Positions 45,443 through 54,366 of a DNA stretch of 64,000 nucleotides are shown one piece after another (the first letter of the stretch is position 1; every line of letters begins with the position of its first letter). The position numbers were made by a program, and so were the translations under genes. Location: NCBI RefSeq assembly GCF_000018545.1, contig NC_012586.1, positions 1,860,001-1,924,000 on the forward strand, given 5' to 3'. The stretch comes from Sinorhizobium fredii NGR234. Its GTDB lineage: Bacteria; Pseudomonadota; Alphaproteobacteria; Rhizobiales; Rhizobiaceae. The notes beneath the pieces were generated by a model. It was not told the DNA's origin and searched no databases. It saw nothing but the letters and a program-made list of their open reading frames with translations.

Positions 45443-46225
45443 ATGACCGGTCGCCCGTCTGTCGCGCTGGTCACCGGCGCCGGATCCGGCATCGGCAGGG
45501 CCACGGCATGCGTGCTCGCTGCACGAGGCACCCAAGTGGGCGTTCTGGGCCGCACCCGGCCCGAACTCGAGGAAGTGGCCGCTGAAATCGATGCGCTGGG
45601 CGGAACGGCGCTGGTCCTCGAGGCTGACGTCTCCGAGGAGATCCCCATGCGCGAGGCGGTGGATGAACTCGTCTCCGTCTTCGGCGGTCTCGATATCGTC
45701 GTCGCCAACGCCGGCATCAACGGCGTCTGGGCGCCGATCGACGATCTGAAGCCATTCGAATGGGACGAGACGATTGCCGTCAATCTCCGGGGCACATTCC
45801 TGACTTTGCACACGACAGTCCCCCATCTGAAACAAAACGGCGGTGGCGCAATCGTGGTCGTCTCGTCGATCAACGGGACGCGAACCTTCACGACACCGGG
45901 CGCCACGGCCTATACGGCCACCAAGGCTGCCCAGGTCGCGATGGTCCAGCAACTGGCTTTGGAATTGGCCAGGCACCAAATCCGCGTCAATGCCGTCTGC
46001 CCGGGCGAGATCGACACCAGCATTTCGGAGAATACGAGCCTGCGCCATGAAGAGGAAACGGCGATACCGGTCGAGTGGCCGGTCGGACAGGTTCCGATTA
46101 CCGGGGGCAAGCCCGGACGCAGCGAGGACGTCGCCGAACTCATCCGCTTCCTCGTCTCGGACGAGGCGCGGCATATCACCGGCAGCCCCGTCTGGGTCGA
46201 TGGCGGACAGGGACTGCTGCGCTAA
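45443..46225 (+). CDS. Short-chain dehydrogenase/reductase
   Basis: A 260-aa classical SDR oxidoreductase. The cofactor motif VTGAGSGIGRATA is near residue 9, NAGIN near 90, catalytic Ser in VVVSSING near 135, and the YTATK Tyr/Lys pair near 155. The end reads PVWVDGGQGLL. It follows the 124-aa gene after one base, so it is in the same general-stress transcript. Substrate not predictable; NAD(H) or NADP(H) undecided. Confidence 0.9.
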   Translation: MTGRPSVALVTGAGSGIGRATACVLAARGTQVGVLGRTRPELEEVAAEIDALGGTALVLEADVSEEIPMREAVDELVSVFGGLDIVVANAGINGVWAPIDDLKPFEWDETIAVNLRGTFLTLHTTVPHLKQNGGGAIVVVSSINGTRTFTTPGATAYTATKAAQVAMVQQLALELARHQIRVNAVCPGEIDTSISENTSLRHEEETAIPVEWPVGQVPITGGKPGRSEDVAELIRFLVSDEARHITGSPVWVDGGQGLLR

Positions 46226-46226
46226 G

Positions 46227-46310
46227 GCGCCAAAGATCGCTGTAGTTTTGCTCGTGCGTATGGCGTTGTCCCAAAACCGCTGCGCACTCTCGGGTGACGG
46301 ACGCTGGAAT
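46227..46310 (+). repeat. Rhizobial intergenic repeat, variant copy
   Basis: CGCCAAAGATCGCTGTAG joins to CGTATGGCGTTGTCCCAAAA and CCGCTGCGCACTCTCGGGTG. It carries the CGCTGTAG block plus a second block (GTTGTCCCAAAACCGCTGCGCAC) not found in the other copies. It follows the SDR stop. Confidence 0.55.
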
Positions 46311-46597
46311 TTATCACACCGGCCCAACAGGAAGCCCCGCCGGGAGGGGCGGGGCCATACCGCATCAGCGATTGAACGCCCGGAACCGTAGGGGCTTGCG
46401 GAGAGGGAACTGTTCCGCGCGTTCCGGGGGTTAAACCGGAAGCGCTCCGAATTGTTCCTGGTGATGAGAAATAATCGCGGCCTGCGCCAGCGCGAAGCCG
46501 CTGCTGCAACTTGAAGCGGCCGGGCCGCCCTGCGGCGAAGGAATCGTTAACCATCTTGCCGATAGAGCTTTGCATTAAGCGAGTGCGGGGTGATTCG
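46311..46597. other. Intergenic region upstream of the DUF6074 gene
   Basis: About 290 bases between the repeat and the next start. GGAAC occurs at 46382 and 46406, but neither has a -10 element at the right distance. No other gene was seen. Confidence 0.35.
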
Positions 46598-46906
46598 ATG
46601 GAAGCTGAAGTCAACGAGCGGACGAGTGTATTCAAGGCCGGCGGGATCGTCGCGTTTCCTCTCGGGGCCCGCACCGGCGAGATCGATCGCTGCGCTCGGG
46701 AGCTCGATCGGGTCCACGGAAATGCCGCTCTGCAATTCTGGAAAGCGGAGTGCCGGAAGCTTGCTGACGAACTCTCGATGCTTGGCTTGGGGGAAGAGCA
46801 AATCCGCAGCCAGGTCCTTGCCTTCCAGGCGGAAGTCCAGGCCGCCATCGCACGCCGTTACGAGGCGCCCGCCGTCGAACGAAATCGGTCCGACAGCAGG
46901 ACATGA
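46598..46906 (+). CDS. DUF6074-like protein
   Basis: A 102-aa protein. VAFPLGARTGEIDRCARELD, the Trp-containing AALQFWKAECRKLADELSML and a final helix with EEQIRSQVLAFQAEVQAAI fit the rhizobial DUF6074 family. The ATG at 46598 is preferred; the frame to 46511 adds unrelated residues. Function unknown. It is convergent with DUF982 protein 3. Confidence 0.7.
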   Translation: MEAEVNERTSVFKAGGIVAFPLGARTGEIDRCARELDRVHGNAALQFWKAECRKLADELSMLGLGEEQIRSQVLAFQAEVQAAIARRYEAPAVERNRSDSRT

Positions 46907-46936
46907 TCATCGATCGGTCTTAATGAAATGCCCGGA

Positions 46937-47218
46937 TCAGGCGCCTTCACTGCCTGTCCAACTGTGGACGGCGAAATGCGCCTCCTCGGCCGCCTTGATG
47001 AAGGCAGCGCGGGCGACATCCGGCTCGTCCTGTCCGTCGATCACACGGTCACAGATGGCGATCGCCGCGCGCCTGGCGCTACCATCGCCATCCGGCAACG
47101 GCCAATGGTTCTTGAGGCAAAGGAACGCATCGCGCGTGCTTTGCACGCGAAGCACCCGGTTCGGCGCTTCCAGGATCACTGCTTCGCTCCACAGGCGGTC
47201 CTGCGTCAGGCCGGGCAT
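46937..47218 (-). CDS. DUF982 protein 3
   Basis: A 93-aa DUF982-family protein: RLWSEAVILEAPNRVLRVQS, LKNHWPLPDGDGSARRAAIA (Trp-Pro) and ARAAFIKAAEEAHFAVHS. It overlaps the end of the CBS gene by 13 bases, so both are in one operon. The ending AFIKAAEEAH is nearly identical to DUF982 protein 1. Function unknown. Confidence 0.85.
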   Translation of the reverse strand: MPGLTQDRLWSEAVILEAPNRVLRVQSTRDAFLCLKNHWPLPDGDGSARRAAIAICDRVIDGQDEPDVARAAFIKAAEEAHFAVHSWTGSEGA

Positions 47219-47706
47219 GGCGACATTCCTTCAAGCTGTTGATCTGCCGGTTCGTGGGGGCGGGACATGCCCTCAAGCACGAGCTCGCCAAGTTCCGGGC
47301 TGACGCGAATGATATCCGCCAGTGCGATGATACCGGCGGCGTGACGCTTTTCATCCACGACCACAAGCTGGCGTATCCTCAGATCGTGCATCTTCTGAGC
47401 GGCGAGCAGGATGCTGTCTCCCTCCTCGCAGGATTCCGCCGCCACCGTCATGAACTCGAACACCGCCGTCGATGTCGAAAGGGCCTGGGCCACGACCGAG
47501 GTGAGGATGTCGCGATCGGTGACAATCCCCAGGATCGTGCCAACTCCCGGAACCTCCACCGGCAATGCGCCGACACCGGTTTCCTTCATCAGTCGGGCAA
47601 CGGACTGCGCCGTGTCCGTCGGCGAAACCGTATAGACCTGACGGGACATCACGTCGCGGACACGCATCGCCTTGTCCAAGGGCGCCTTGTCGTCAGGGCC
47701 GGCCAT
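47206..47706 (-). CDS. CBS-domain protein
   Basis: A 166-aa cytoplasmic protein made of two CBS domains: VRDVMSRQVYTVSPTDTAQS... GTILGIVTDRDIL, then EFMTVAAESCEEGDSILLAA... AAGIIALADIIR. Such stand-alone pairs bind adenine nucleotides and sense energy state. It lies between a small hypothetical gene and DUF982 protein 3, behind a perfect EcfG-type promoter at 47957-47982. Confidence 0.9.
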   Translation of the reverse strand: MAGPDDKAPLDKAMRVRDVMSRQVYTVSPTDTAQSVARLMKETGVGALPVEVPGVGTILGIVTDRDILTSVVAQALSTSTAVFEFMTVAAESCEEGDSILLAAQKMHDLRIRQLVVVDEKRHAAGIIALADIIRVSPELGELVLEGMSRPHEPADQQLEGMSPCPA

Positions 47707-47899
47707 CTACAAGGCTCCTGCCGTTGACCGAGGCCGGCACCGCGATTTCCTCATCCGGCGTTTTCTTGAGGGGAAGATCGACCTGGTGCGGGACGGTGAC
47801 CTGCGGTTGCCATGCGTTGCGCGGCGCCTTTTTGCCGGGATTTGGATTTTCAGGCGGCCGGGCAAATCTCGGACGCATTTTCTTTGCTCGTTGTCGCAC
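47693..47899 (-). CDS. Small Pro/Lys-rich hypothetical protein
   Basis: A 68-aa basic protein: RPRFARPPENPNPGKKAPRN followed by VPHQVDLPLKKTPDEEIAVP. It has no known domain. The perfect general-stress promoter lies about 60 bases upstream, and its end overlaps the CBS gene start by 14 bases, which supports it as a real first gene of the operon. Confidence 0.5.
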   Translation of the reverse strand: MRQRAKKMRPRFARPPENPNPGKKAPRNAWQPQVTVPHQVDLPLKKTPDEEIAVPASVNGRSLVDGRP

Positions 47900-47956
47900 G
47901 ATTCAATCCCTTCTGTTGACGTGGACCTGCGCGGCCGAAACCGCGGACTTTTTGTT

Positions 47957-47982
47957 AACGCGCCAACAGACAGGGCGGTTCC
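47957..47982 (-). promoter_or_regulatory. General-stress (EcfG/RpoE2-type) promoter, perfect match
   Basis: On the minus strand GGAAC (47982-47978), exactly 17 bases, CGTT (47960-47957). It drives the run 47899 to 46937 (hypothetical, CBS, DUF982). Confidence 0.75.
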
Positions 47983-48011
47983 CCACAAATTTGCTCGGCT
48001 TTGCAGTTTAT

Positions 48012-48275
48012 TCACGTCGCCGCCCCTTCCGGATCCTGTGCAGCACGCATCGTGGCCGCCTGCAGGATGGAGGTGATCTCCTCGGTTACGGCATTTTGCC
48101 TCGCGAAAGCCTCCGAGGGGACGATCCCGGGATCTTCCTCATGATCCTGGACGATCCGGACTTCGTCCAGAACGCGGTTGATCTCCGGCCATACGTCCTG
48201 GTGGCGGGCCAGCGCCGAGAGGAGGGCGATCAGGATTTCCCGATGGGCTGCCAGCTGAAATGCCACATCCTGCAT
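48012..48275 (-). CDS. Hypothetical protein downstream of DUF1236 gene
   Basis: An 87-aa protein, mostly helical: MQDVAFQLAAHREILIALLS, ALARHQDVWPEINRVLDEVR and EAFARQNAVTEEITSILQAA. No domain recognised. The ATG at 48275 was chosen; a longer frame from 48335 has basic low-complexity residues. It starts about 70 bases after the DUF1236 stop and is probably co-transcribed. Confidence 0.6.
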   Translation of the reverse strand: MQDVAFQLAAHREILIALLSALARHQDVWPEINRVLDEVRIVQDHEEDPGIVPSEAFARQNAVTEEITSILQAATMRAAQDPEGAAT

Positions 48276-48344
48276 GGTCGCCTCACTGCGTGAACGACGG
48301 GAAATGCGGCATGGAGGCAGTCCGCCGTGCCGCATAATCCGGAT

Positions 48345-48623
48345 TTACTGGACGATTTCTACCACCGCGCGGGTCTTGGGATTTATGACCACGCGCTTTT
48401 CGTTCACGATCGCATAGCCAAACTCCGGCTGATCGGGAATCGTATGGATCTCGACGGTTTCCGGCAGGGGCTGTCCAACGACGATCTCCCCCTCGTACAC
48501 GACCGACGGCGTCTGCTGCTCCATGACATAGGTCCTGACTTCGCCCGGCAAGACGACGGTCGTCTGAGCGATCGCCGATGCAGGGAGCATCAGGGCGGCA
48601 CAAATCAAGGCAAATTTCTTCAT
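48345..48623 (-). CDS. DUF1236-type exported protein
   Basis: A 92-aa protein with a signal peptide (MKKFALICAALMLPASAIAQ) and a short periplasmic domain ending EFGYAIVNEKRVVINPKTRA, VVEIV, the DUF1236 pattern. Function unknown. The ATG at 48623 follows GGAAGGAG. A GGAAC-type promoter candidate lies at 48649-48675. Confidence 0.85.
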   Translation of the reverse strand: MKKFALICAALMLPASAIAQTTVVLPGEVRTYVMEQQTPSVVYEGEIVVGQPLPETVEIHTIPDQPEFGYAIVNEKRVVINPKTRAVVEIVQ

Positions 48624-48648
48624 GATTTTCTCCTTCCTAAGGCCCACC

Positions 48649-48675
48649 TAACCGGGTGCGACGGCGTTTGGTTCC
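48649..48675 (-). promoter_or_regulatory. General-stress promoter candidate for the DUF1236 gene
   Basis: On the minus strand GGAAC (48675-48671), 17 bases, GGTTA. One mismatch from CGTT. It lies about 30 bases before the DUF1236 start codon. Confidence 0.5.
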
Positions 48676-48799
48676 CGCAAGCCGTTTGGCCCCTCCTCGC
48701 AAACGTCCTTTGTGCCAACCAGAGACATCGGGATTTCTGGCCAACGGGCGATGCCAACGCTGTTCCGATGCCAAACGCCGTGAATTGTCCGCCTCGCTA

Positions 48800-48826
48800 G
48801 GAACCAAAACCGCAGACAGGCATTTT
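48800..48826 (+). promoter_or_regulatory. Possible general-stress promoter upstream of the sigma factor
   Basis: GGAAC at 48800-48804, 16 bases, CATTTT. One mismatch in the -10 element. It would make the sigma gene self-activated, as is common for ecfG genes. Confidence 0.4.
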
Positions 48827-48874
48827 CCTTCGCGTCACCAAAAAATACTCACGGCCAGAAGGGCGATATTTGAT

Positions 48875-49396
48875 ATGCCTGCCACCGCCGGTCACGCGTC
48901 GCAGCCATTACCGCAAATTGAAGAGCAGGTCGTCGACCTGATACCGGCGTTGCGGGCTTTTGCCCGGACTTTTACGTCGGCGTCATTCGAGGCTGACGAT
49001 CTCGTGCAGGAAACGCTGCTCCGCGCTCTGCGCAGCATCGATCAGTTTGCGCCGGGCACGAGCCTCAAATCCTGGCTGTTCACGATCATGCGCAACGCGT
49101 TCCGCACGCAATACAAGATTCGTACCCGCGAAGGGCCCGGAAGCACCAACTGCGCGGAATTGCCGATCCCGACCGCTCCGTCCCAGGAGTGGTCTGTGCT
49201 CAATGGCGAGCTTCGGATAGCCTTGGGATGTCTTTCTCCCGAGCACCGCGAAGTCCTGGTGCTCGTTGCCGGTTTCGGCATGAGCTATAAGGAGGCAGCC
49301 GATATTTGCGATTGCGCAATCGGAACGATCAAAAGCAGGTTAAGCCGCGCTCGCGACGAATTGACCGTGCAGATGCACGGGAACCCCTTGAACTAG
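48875..49396 (+). CDS. RNA polymerase ECF sigma factor, EcfG-like
   Basis: A 173-aa sigma factor with region 2 (LRAFARTFTSASFEADDLVQ, ETLLRALRSIDQF, LKSWLFTIMRNAFRTQYK) and region 4 (LSPEHREVLVLVAGFGMSYK, EAADICDCAIGTIKSRLSRA). The SYKEAADICDCAIGTIKSR stretch is typical of EcfG/RpoE2, the general stress sigma. The ATG at 48875 gives normal length. Tail to tail with it lies a NepR-like gene; no PhyR response regulator is visible in the window. Confidence 0.88.
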   Translation: MPATAGHASQPLPQIEEQVVDLIPALRAFARTFTSASFEADDLVQETLLRALRSIDQFAPGTSLKSWLFTIMRNAFRTQYKIRTREGPGSTNCAELPIPTAPSQEWSVLNGELRIALGCLSPEHREVLVLVAGFGMSYKEAADICDCAIGTIKSRLSRARDELTVQMHGNPLN

Positions 49397-49420
49397 ACGA
49401 TGGTTTCGCGGCGGTTGCGG

Positions 49421-49579
49421 TCATTTCTTGCGCGCGTTGAGCGCTTCCTGCAACTGCTGCGCCAGCTCTAGCAGACGTTGCGGCACCGGTTCCTTCTCAA
49501 TCTTGTTCAACAGGAATGCGATCCGCTCCTCGACGGCCATGTCTGCGTCCGCATCGGTGCTGGCTTTGGCTTCGCTCAT
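49421..49579 (-). CDS. NepR-like anti-sigma factor candidate
   Basis: A 52-aa protein too short for usual ORF lists: ATG at 49579, stop at 49421. It reads MAVEERIAFLLNKIEKEPVP, QRLLELAQQLQEALNARKK after a 13-residue polar start. The EPVPxRLxELAxxLQEAL core is the NepR signature. NepR binds EcfG in unstressed cells and is removed by phosphorylated PhyR. In known loci nepR and ecfG share an operon; here they converge, 24 bases apart. A GGAAC-N16-AGTT element lies upstream. Confidence 0.7.
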   Translation of the reverse strand: MSEAKASTDADADMAVEERIAFLLNKIEKEPVPQRLLELAQQLQEALNARKK

Positions 49580-49605
49580 TCGTCCGTCCTTCTACCGGGA
49601 TGCCG

Positions 49606-49630
49606 AACTTAAAATATGGTCCCCGGTTCC
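49606..49630 (-). promoter_or_regulatory. General-stress promoter candidate for the NepR-like gene
   Basis: On the minus strand GGAAC (49630-49626), 16 bases, AGTT (49609-49606). One mismatch. It starts 27 bases before the NepR-like start codon. Confidence 0.5.
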
Positions 49631-49776
49631 TGGTGTAAATCACCAAAACGAATTCGACACGAAAACCGTATCCCCTTGAATTTACGCCATCTTTTCCGTC
49701 ACCGGCGTGGCGGATCCTATCCAACCGAAGATTGACGACGCCAGAACCGGAGCGGCAGATAAGGCATCGAGAGCGC

Positions 49777-49965
49777 TCAAGACTTCGAGACGTGTTCCTT
49801 CTTGCCCTTGCGCTTGGTCGACGCCATTTCCTCGAGTTCCTTTTCGCTCATGGACTCGGCCATGCCCTTGGAGGCGCCCTTGAGCTCACTTTTCTTCATG
49901 TCGCCACGCTTGGCGGCGAGTGCAGCGCCGGCCGCCTTCTGCTGTGCCTTCGATTTTGCAGGCAT
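49777..49965 (-). CDS. DUF3008 small basic protein
   Basis: A 62-aa protein: MPAKSKAQQKAAGAALAAKR, then GDMKKSELKGASKGMAESMS and EKELEEMASTKRKGKKEHV. This is the DUF3008 pattern, a small Lys/Ala-rich stress-associated protein of unknown role. The ATG at 49965 follows GGAGGAAGTCAGG; the frame to 50040 is rejected. An EcfG-type promoter candidate lies at 50063-50087. Confidence 0.88.
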   Translation of the reverse strand: MPAKSKAQQKAAGAALAAKRGDMKKSELKGASKGMAESMSEKELEEMASTKRKGKKEHVSKS

Positions 49966-50062
49966 CCTGACTTCCTCCGCTTCACGCGAGCCGGACGGCC
50001 GCGAGCGTGTCGATCTTGCGACATTCCGCGCCCTGGCCATTCGGTGATTTCGAGGCTTTTGG

Positions 50063-50087
50063 AACCGGCGAGATCGAATTATGTTCC
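50063..50087 (-). promoter_or_regulatory. General-stress promoter candidate for the DUF3008 gene
   Basis: On the minus strand GGAAC (50087-50083), 16 bases, GGTT (50066-50063). One mismatch from CGTT. Confidence 0.5.
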
Positions 50088-50113
50088 GCGAACCGCACCG
50101 CGTCGGGGGATGT

Positions 50114-51442
50114 TTATTCCGGCTCGACGAGACTCGTCGCGAGGATCTTGTCTATCCGCCTGCCGTCCATGTCGACGATCTCGAATCGCCAGCCGTCGAA
50201 CTCGAAGCATTCACCGGCATCGGGCAGATGCCCGAGAATGTGCAGCGCGAAACCGGCGATCGTGTGATAGCCGCCGTCCTGCGGCCGGTCGTGCAGCTTC
50301 AGTCTGTCGAAAGCGTCGTGGGCCGACATCATGCCGTCGATGAGGAGAGAGCCGTCCTCGCGTTCTATCACCGCCCGTTCTTCCGCCTCGATGTCCGGCA
50401 GTTCGCCGGCGATCGCCTCCAGAAGATCGGTCTGCGTGACGATGCCTTCGAGGCTTCCATATTCGTCGACGATCGTCGCGAGGCGGACGGGCGCGGACTT
50501 GAAACGCTCGAGAACGCGGAAAACCGGTGTCGCCTCATGCAGGATCAACGGTTCACGGATAACGCCGAAGGGGTCGACGGGCTTGCCGTCGAGCAATTGA
50601 TCGAGCAGGTCCTTCTTCAGCACCATGCCTATCGGCTCGTCGATATTGCCCCTGCCGATCAGCAACTGCTCGTGCCGACAGTCCCGGATCGTTCTTAAAA
50701 CATCCGCCGGCGGGTCGTCGGCATCGATCCAGTCGACATCGACACGCGGGGTCATGAAATCGGAAATCCGGCGATCGCCGATGCTGAAGATACGCTGGAC
50801 AAGTTCCTGCTGGGCTTCATCGAGGAGGCCGGCCTGGTGGCTCTCCGCAACGATGAGCTTCAGTTCCGCAGGCGAGTGCAGCGAGGCTTCACCTGCGCCC
50901 GGCCTCAAGCCGGCGAGACGCAGCACGAGATTGCCAAGGCCATTCAACACCAGGATTGCCGGTCGCAGCAGAAACAGAAACATTCCGAGCGGCCGGACGA
51001 CGGCGAGCGCCGTGCCCTCGCTGCGCTGCAGCGCCAGGCTCTTCGGCGCCAATTCGCCAAGCACGATATGAAGCGCGGTGATGATCACGAAGGAAACCAC
51101 CGATGCGATGGCATGCGATCCGGCCGTGGCCCAGAACTGCGGCAGGATCGACAAGAGCGGCTCGATCAGATGGGCGAGAGCGGGCTCGCCGATCCATCCG
51201 AGGGCAAGCGACGAGATGGTAATGCCGAGCTGCGTTGCGGCGAGATTGGCGTCGAGGTTATCGACGGCGCGTCGAAGCGCGGTCGCATTCATCCGCTTCT
51301 GCGTGACAAGCTCCGCGACGCGGCTGCGCCGAACCGAAACCAGCGAGAATTCGGCCGCAACGAAGAAGCCGTTCGCGGCCACAAGCAAGAACACTGCCAT
51401 GATTCCGAGGAAATCGAACAGGCTACTGTCAGGGGTGGGCAT
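50114..51442 (-). CDS. CNNM/CorC (TlyC-type) membrane protein with CBS domains
   Basis: A 442-aa protein: a CNNM (DUF21) membrane domain over residues 1-200 (AANGFFVAAEFSLVSVRRSR), a CBS pair (SDFMTPRVDVDWIDADDPPA; DEPIGMVLKKDLLDQLL), and a C-terminal CorC_HlyC domain (EDGSLLIDGMMSAHDAFDRL). The family is often labelled hemolysin but many members act in magnesium or cobalt efflux. The ATG at 51442 follows AAGGGAGAA. It probably acts in metal balance; no more specific call is possible. Confidence 0.9.
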   Translation of the reverse strand: MPTPDSSLFDFLGIMAVFLLVAANGFFVAAEFSLVSVRRSRVAELVTQKRMNATALRRAVDNLDANLAATQLGITISSLALGWIGEPALAHLIEPLLSILPQFWATAGSHAIASVVSFVIITALHIVLGELAPKSLALQRSEGTALAVVRPLGMFLFLLRPAILVLNGLGNLVLRLAGLRPGAGEASLHSPAELKLIVAESHQAGLLDEAQQELVQRIFSIGDRRISDFMTPRVDVDWIDADDPPADVLRTIRDCRHEQLLIGRGNIDEPIGMVLKKDLLDQLLDGKPVDPFGVIREPLILHEATPVFRVLERFKSAPVRLATIVDEYGSLEGIVTQTDLLEAIAGELPDIEAEERAVIEREDGSLLIDGMMSAHDAFDRLKLHDRPQDGGYHTIAGFALHILGHLPDAGECFEFDGWRFEIVDMDGRRIDKILATSLVEPE

Positions 51443-51547
51443 GTTCTCCCTTTCGGCCCGCAAAAAGGCCCAGCCGTTTCACCGAACCGGGAGTGTAACA
51501 CGCCGTTTCCGGGCGGGCATGCCGTCAAACCGCCCGCCGCGAGGGCA

Positions 51548-52888
51548 TCAATCGTTGTGGATCTCGAGCGTCTTGCTGAAGATCAGCGCGGCAATGGTGC
51601 AGAGGGCGCCGGAAAGCAGGTAGTAGCCCGCAAAAGCCAAGCCGAAACGGCTGGTCAGACCCAGCGCCACCAGCGGCGCGAAGCCCGCACCTATGAGCCA
51701 CGACAGGTCCGAAGTGAGTGCCGCCCCCGTATAGCGATAGGCCCGGCCGAAGCGCGAGGCGACGGCACCGGCGGCCTGGCCGAAAGACAGGCCCAAAAGG
51801 CTGAAGCCCACGATCACGAATGCGTTCCTGCCGGCGACGCCGGCCTCGAGCAGCATCGGAGCGACAAAGCTGAAAATCGCGATCAGCACGGCGCAGACGC
51901 CGAGGTGATACCGGCGGCCGATGCGATCGGCGATGAGCCCCGAGGCGACAATCGCGAGGATGCCGCAGATCGCCCCCAGGAACTGCACCATCAGGAATGA
52001 GCTGGCGCCATGATCGGTGTAGATCTCCACCCAGCCGAGCGGGAAGACGGTGACGAGATGGAAGAGTGCGAAGCTGGCCAGCGGCACGAAAGCACCGATG
52101 AGCACATTGCGCCCATGCAATCGCAGCATTTCGGTGACCCGCCTTGCCTGCAACTCGTGCTCTTCCAGCAAGGTCCCGAATTCCTTGGTCATAACAAGGC
52201 GAAGCCGTGTGAACAACGCCACGACATTGATCGCGAAGGCGACGAAGAACGGGTAGCGCCATCCCCAGCCGAGGAAATCGGCCTGCGAAAGCGACATCAG
52301 GAAATAGGCAAAGAGCGCACTCGCCAGCATGAAGCCGATCGGCGCGCCGAGCTGCGGGATCATCGCGTACCAGCCGCGATGGTGCTGCGGCGCGTTGAGG
52401 GCGAGCAGCGAGGCGAGCCCGTCCCAGGCGCCGCCGAGCGCAAACCCCTGCCCCAGCCGGCAGATCGCCAGCATCACTATCGCCCATGCCCCGAGCGTCT
52501 CATAGCCCGGCAGAAAGGCGATCGAGGCAGTCGAGCCGCCGAGAAGGAAGAGGGCGATGGTCAGCTTGACGCCGCGACCGTAGGTCCGGTCGATCGCCAT
52601 GAAGACGAGCGAGCCGACCGGCCGGGCGACAAAGGCCAGTGCGAATATGGCGAAGGAATAAAGCGTTGCGGTCAACCGGTCGGGCGCAAAGGGAAAGAAA
52701 AGCTGCGGGAAGACGACAACCGAGGCAATGCCATAGACGAAGAAGTCGAAAAATTCGGCGGCACGACCGATGACGACGCCGATCGCGATGTTGCCAGCCG
52801 AAACGGGCCTGTCGTCGTGCATGCGCCGCGCGTCGCGCTCCATCGAGGAAGACGACGGCCCCAGGGACTGTTGCGACACACTGCTCAT
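51548..52888 (-). CDS. MFS transporter, metabolite:proton symporter (MHS) type
   Basis: A 446-aa protein with twelve hydrophobic segments. VVIGRAAEFFDFFVYGIASV at the first helix and FVARPVGSLVFMAIDRTYGR between helices two and three are typical of the MHS group (shikimate, citrate, proline/betaine or ketoglutarate uptake). The ATG at 52888 follows GGGAGG. Substrate undetermined. Single gene, divergent to the cyo operon. Confidence 0.9.
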   Translation of the reverse strand: MSSVSQQSLGPSSSSMERDARRMHDDRPVSAGNIAIGVVIGRAAEFFDFFVYGIASVVVFPQLFFPFAPDRLTATLYSFAIFALAFVARPVGSLVFMAIDRTYGRGVKLTIALFLLGGSTASIAFLPGYETLGAWAIVMLAICRLGQGFALGGAWDGLASLLALNAPQHHRGWYAMIPQLGAPIGFMLASALFAYFLMSLSQADFLGWGWRYPFFVAFAINVVALFTRLRLVMTKEFGTLLEEHELQARRVTEMLRLHGRNVLIGAFVPLASFALFHLVTVFPLGWVEIYTDHGASSFLMVQFLGAICGILAIVASGLIADRIGRRYHLGVCAVLIAIFSFVAPMLLEAGVAGRNAFVIVGFSLLGLSFGQAAGAVASRFGRAYRYTGAALTSDLSWLIGAGFAPLVALGLTSRFGLAFAGYYLLSGALCTIAALIFSKTLEIHND

Positions 52889-53161
52889 AAAAGGCCTCCC
52901 ATCGCTCGGAGCCGCTTTGCCTTGCGCCTCTCAAGGGGGGATGTTGATCAATCGCCCGATCATATCAAGTGTTGAATTGCGAAATTGCGGTTTGCCGTAG
53001 TAAAAATCCCGGTCCTCCGGGACAGGACTACCGGCAGCCGACGTGCCTCGACTTCCCGCCGCAATGCACAAGATTGCTGCGGTGCGACCAAAAACCTCAT
53101 ACCGCTTGATCCACTCCTACTTTAGTCGCAGGGCGATCGTCATCAGAAAGGGCTCAGAGAC

Positions 53162-54319
53162 GTGCCAGGATTTCTGAAGTTAACCCGCCGCATCGCCCTC
53201 TTGCCGCCGTTTCTGCTGCTTGCGGGCTGCGACATGGTGGTCATGGCCCCCTCGGGTGACATCGCCGCCCAGCAGCGCGATCTCATCGTCATTTCGACGA
53301 TCCTCATGCTGCTAATCATCGTGCCGGTGATCTTCCTGACGCTTCTCTTCGCCTGGCGATACCGCCGGGCAAACACGGCCGCGACTTACGATCCGGAATG
53401 GCATCATTCGACGGCGCTGGAAGTGGTGATCTGGTCGGCACCGCTCGCCATCATCATCGCGCTCGGCGCCATCACCTGGATCAGCACCCACAAGCTCGAT
53501 CCCTACCGGCCGCTCGACCGGATCGATGCGGCGCGGCCTATCCCGGCAGACGTCAAGCCGGTGACCGTCGAGGTCGTCGCGCTCGATTGGAAATGGCTGT
53601 TCTTCTATCCCGCCCAGGGGATCGCCACGGTCAACGAAGTCGCCGCGCCGGTGGATGTACCGATCAACTTCAAGATCACCGCGTCCTCGGTGATGAACTC
53701 GTTCTACATTCCGGCGCTTGCCGGCCAGATCTACGCGATGCCCGGCATGCAAACGAAACTCCATGCCGTCATCAACAAGCCCGGCGAGTACGATGGCTTC
53801 TCGGCAAATTACAGCGGCGACGGCTTCTCGCACATGCGTTTCAAGTTCCACGGCGTCGACCAAGAGGGCTTCGATGCCTGGGTGGCACGCGTCAAGTCGC
53901 AGGGGACGGCGCTCAATCGCGATGCCTATCTGAAGCTCGAAAAGCCGAGCGAGCGGGAACCGGTGCGCTACTTCGCAACGGTCGAAGCGGGCCTCTACGA
54001 CGCGATCCTCAACATGTGCGCGACACCCGGCAAGATGTGCATGCACGAGATGATGCACATCGACGCGATGGGCGGGGCGGGCACGGAAAGTGTCGAGAAT
54101 CGTGACCGTCTCGAATACGACAACAGGCACGCCACGGAAGAAGGCGCGCCGGCGGCAACGTTCCCGGCGACCGGCACGCCTGCGCGCAGCGAGGAGCAGC
54201 CGGAAGGCATGGACGAGCCGATGCAGCATGAGACGCCCGGAACGGGAGGACACGAGGGGCACTCGATGCCGGGCATGCAAGAGGGCAGCGACCCGGCCCC
54301 GGCGCAGCTTAGAAACTGA
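53162..54319 (+). CDS. cyoA: Cytochrome bo3 quinol oxidase subunit II
   Basis: A 385-aa membrane lipoprotein: signal peptide with lipobox LLLAGC (Cys-23), two membrane helices (about 35-60 and 85-105), and a periplasmic cupredoxin domain without copper ligands ([40 protein letters not shown]). It is subunit II of the terminal quinol oxidase that pumps protons. The start is a GTG. The tail (from about 320) is longer than in E. coli CyoA and rich in Met, His and Glu. Followed by cyoBCD. Confidence 0.93.
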   Translation: MPGFLKLTRRIALLPPFLLLAGCDMVVMAPSGDIAAQQRDLIVISTILMLLIIVPVIFLTLLFAWRYRRANTAATYDPEWHHSTALEVVIWSAPLAIIIALGAITWISTHKLDPYRPLDRIDAARPIPADVKPVTVEVVALDWKWLFFYPAQGIATVNEVAAPVDVPINFKITASSVMNSFYIPALAGQIYAMPGMQTKLHAVINKPGEYDGFSANYSGDGFSHMRFKFHGVDQEGFDAWVARVKSQGTALNRDAYLKLEKPSEREPVRYFATVEAGLYDAILNMCATPGKMCMHEMMHIDAMGGAGTESVENRDRLEYDNRHATEEGAPAATFPATGTPARSEEQPEGMDEPMQHETPGTGGHEGHSMPGMQEGSDPAPAQLRN

Positions 54320-54366
54320 ACCCGGCGCCTTCGGCGTCGCAAGGACACCAACGAACGGGTTTCCCC

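Noticed and set aside
46382..46432. GGAAC motifs upstream of the DUF6074 gene as stress promoters
   Set aside because: The nearest TT lies about 20 bases after GGAAC at 46406, outside the 18-19 seen at the other sites, and the site at 46382 has no -10 element.
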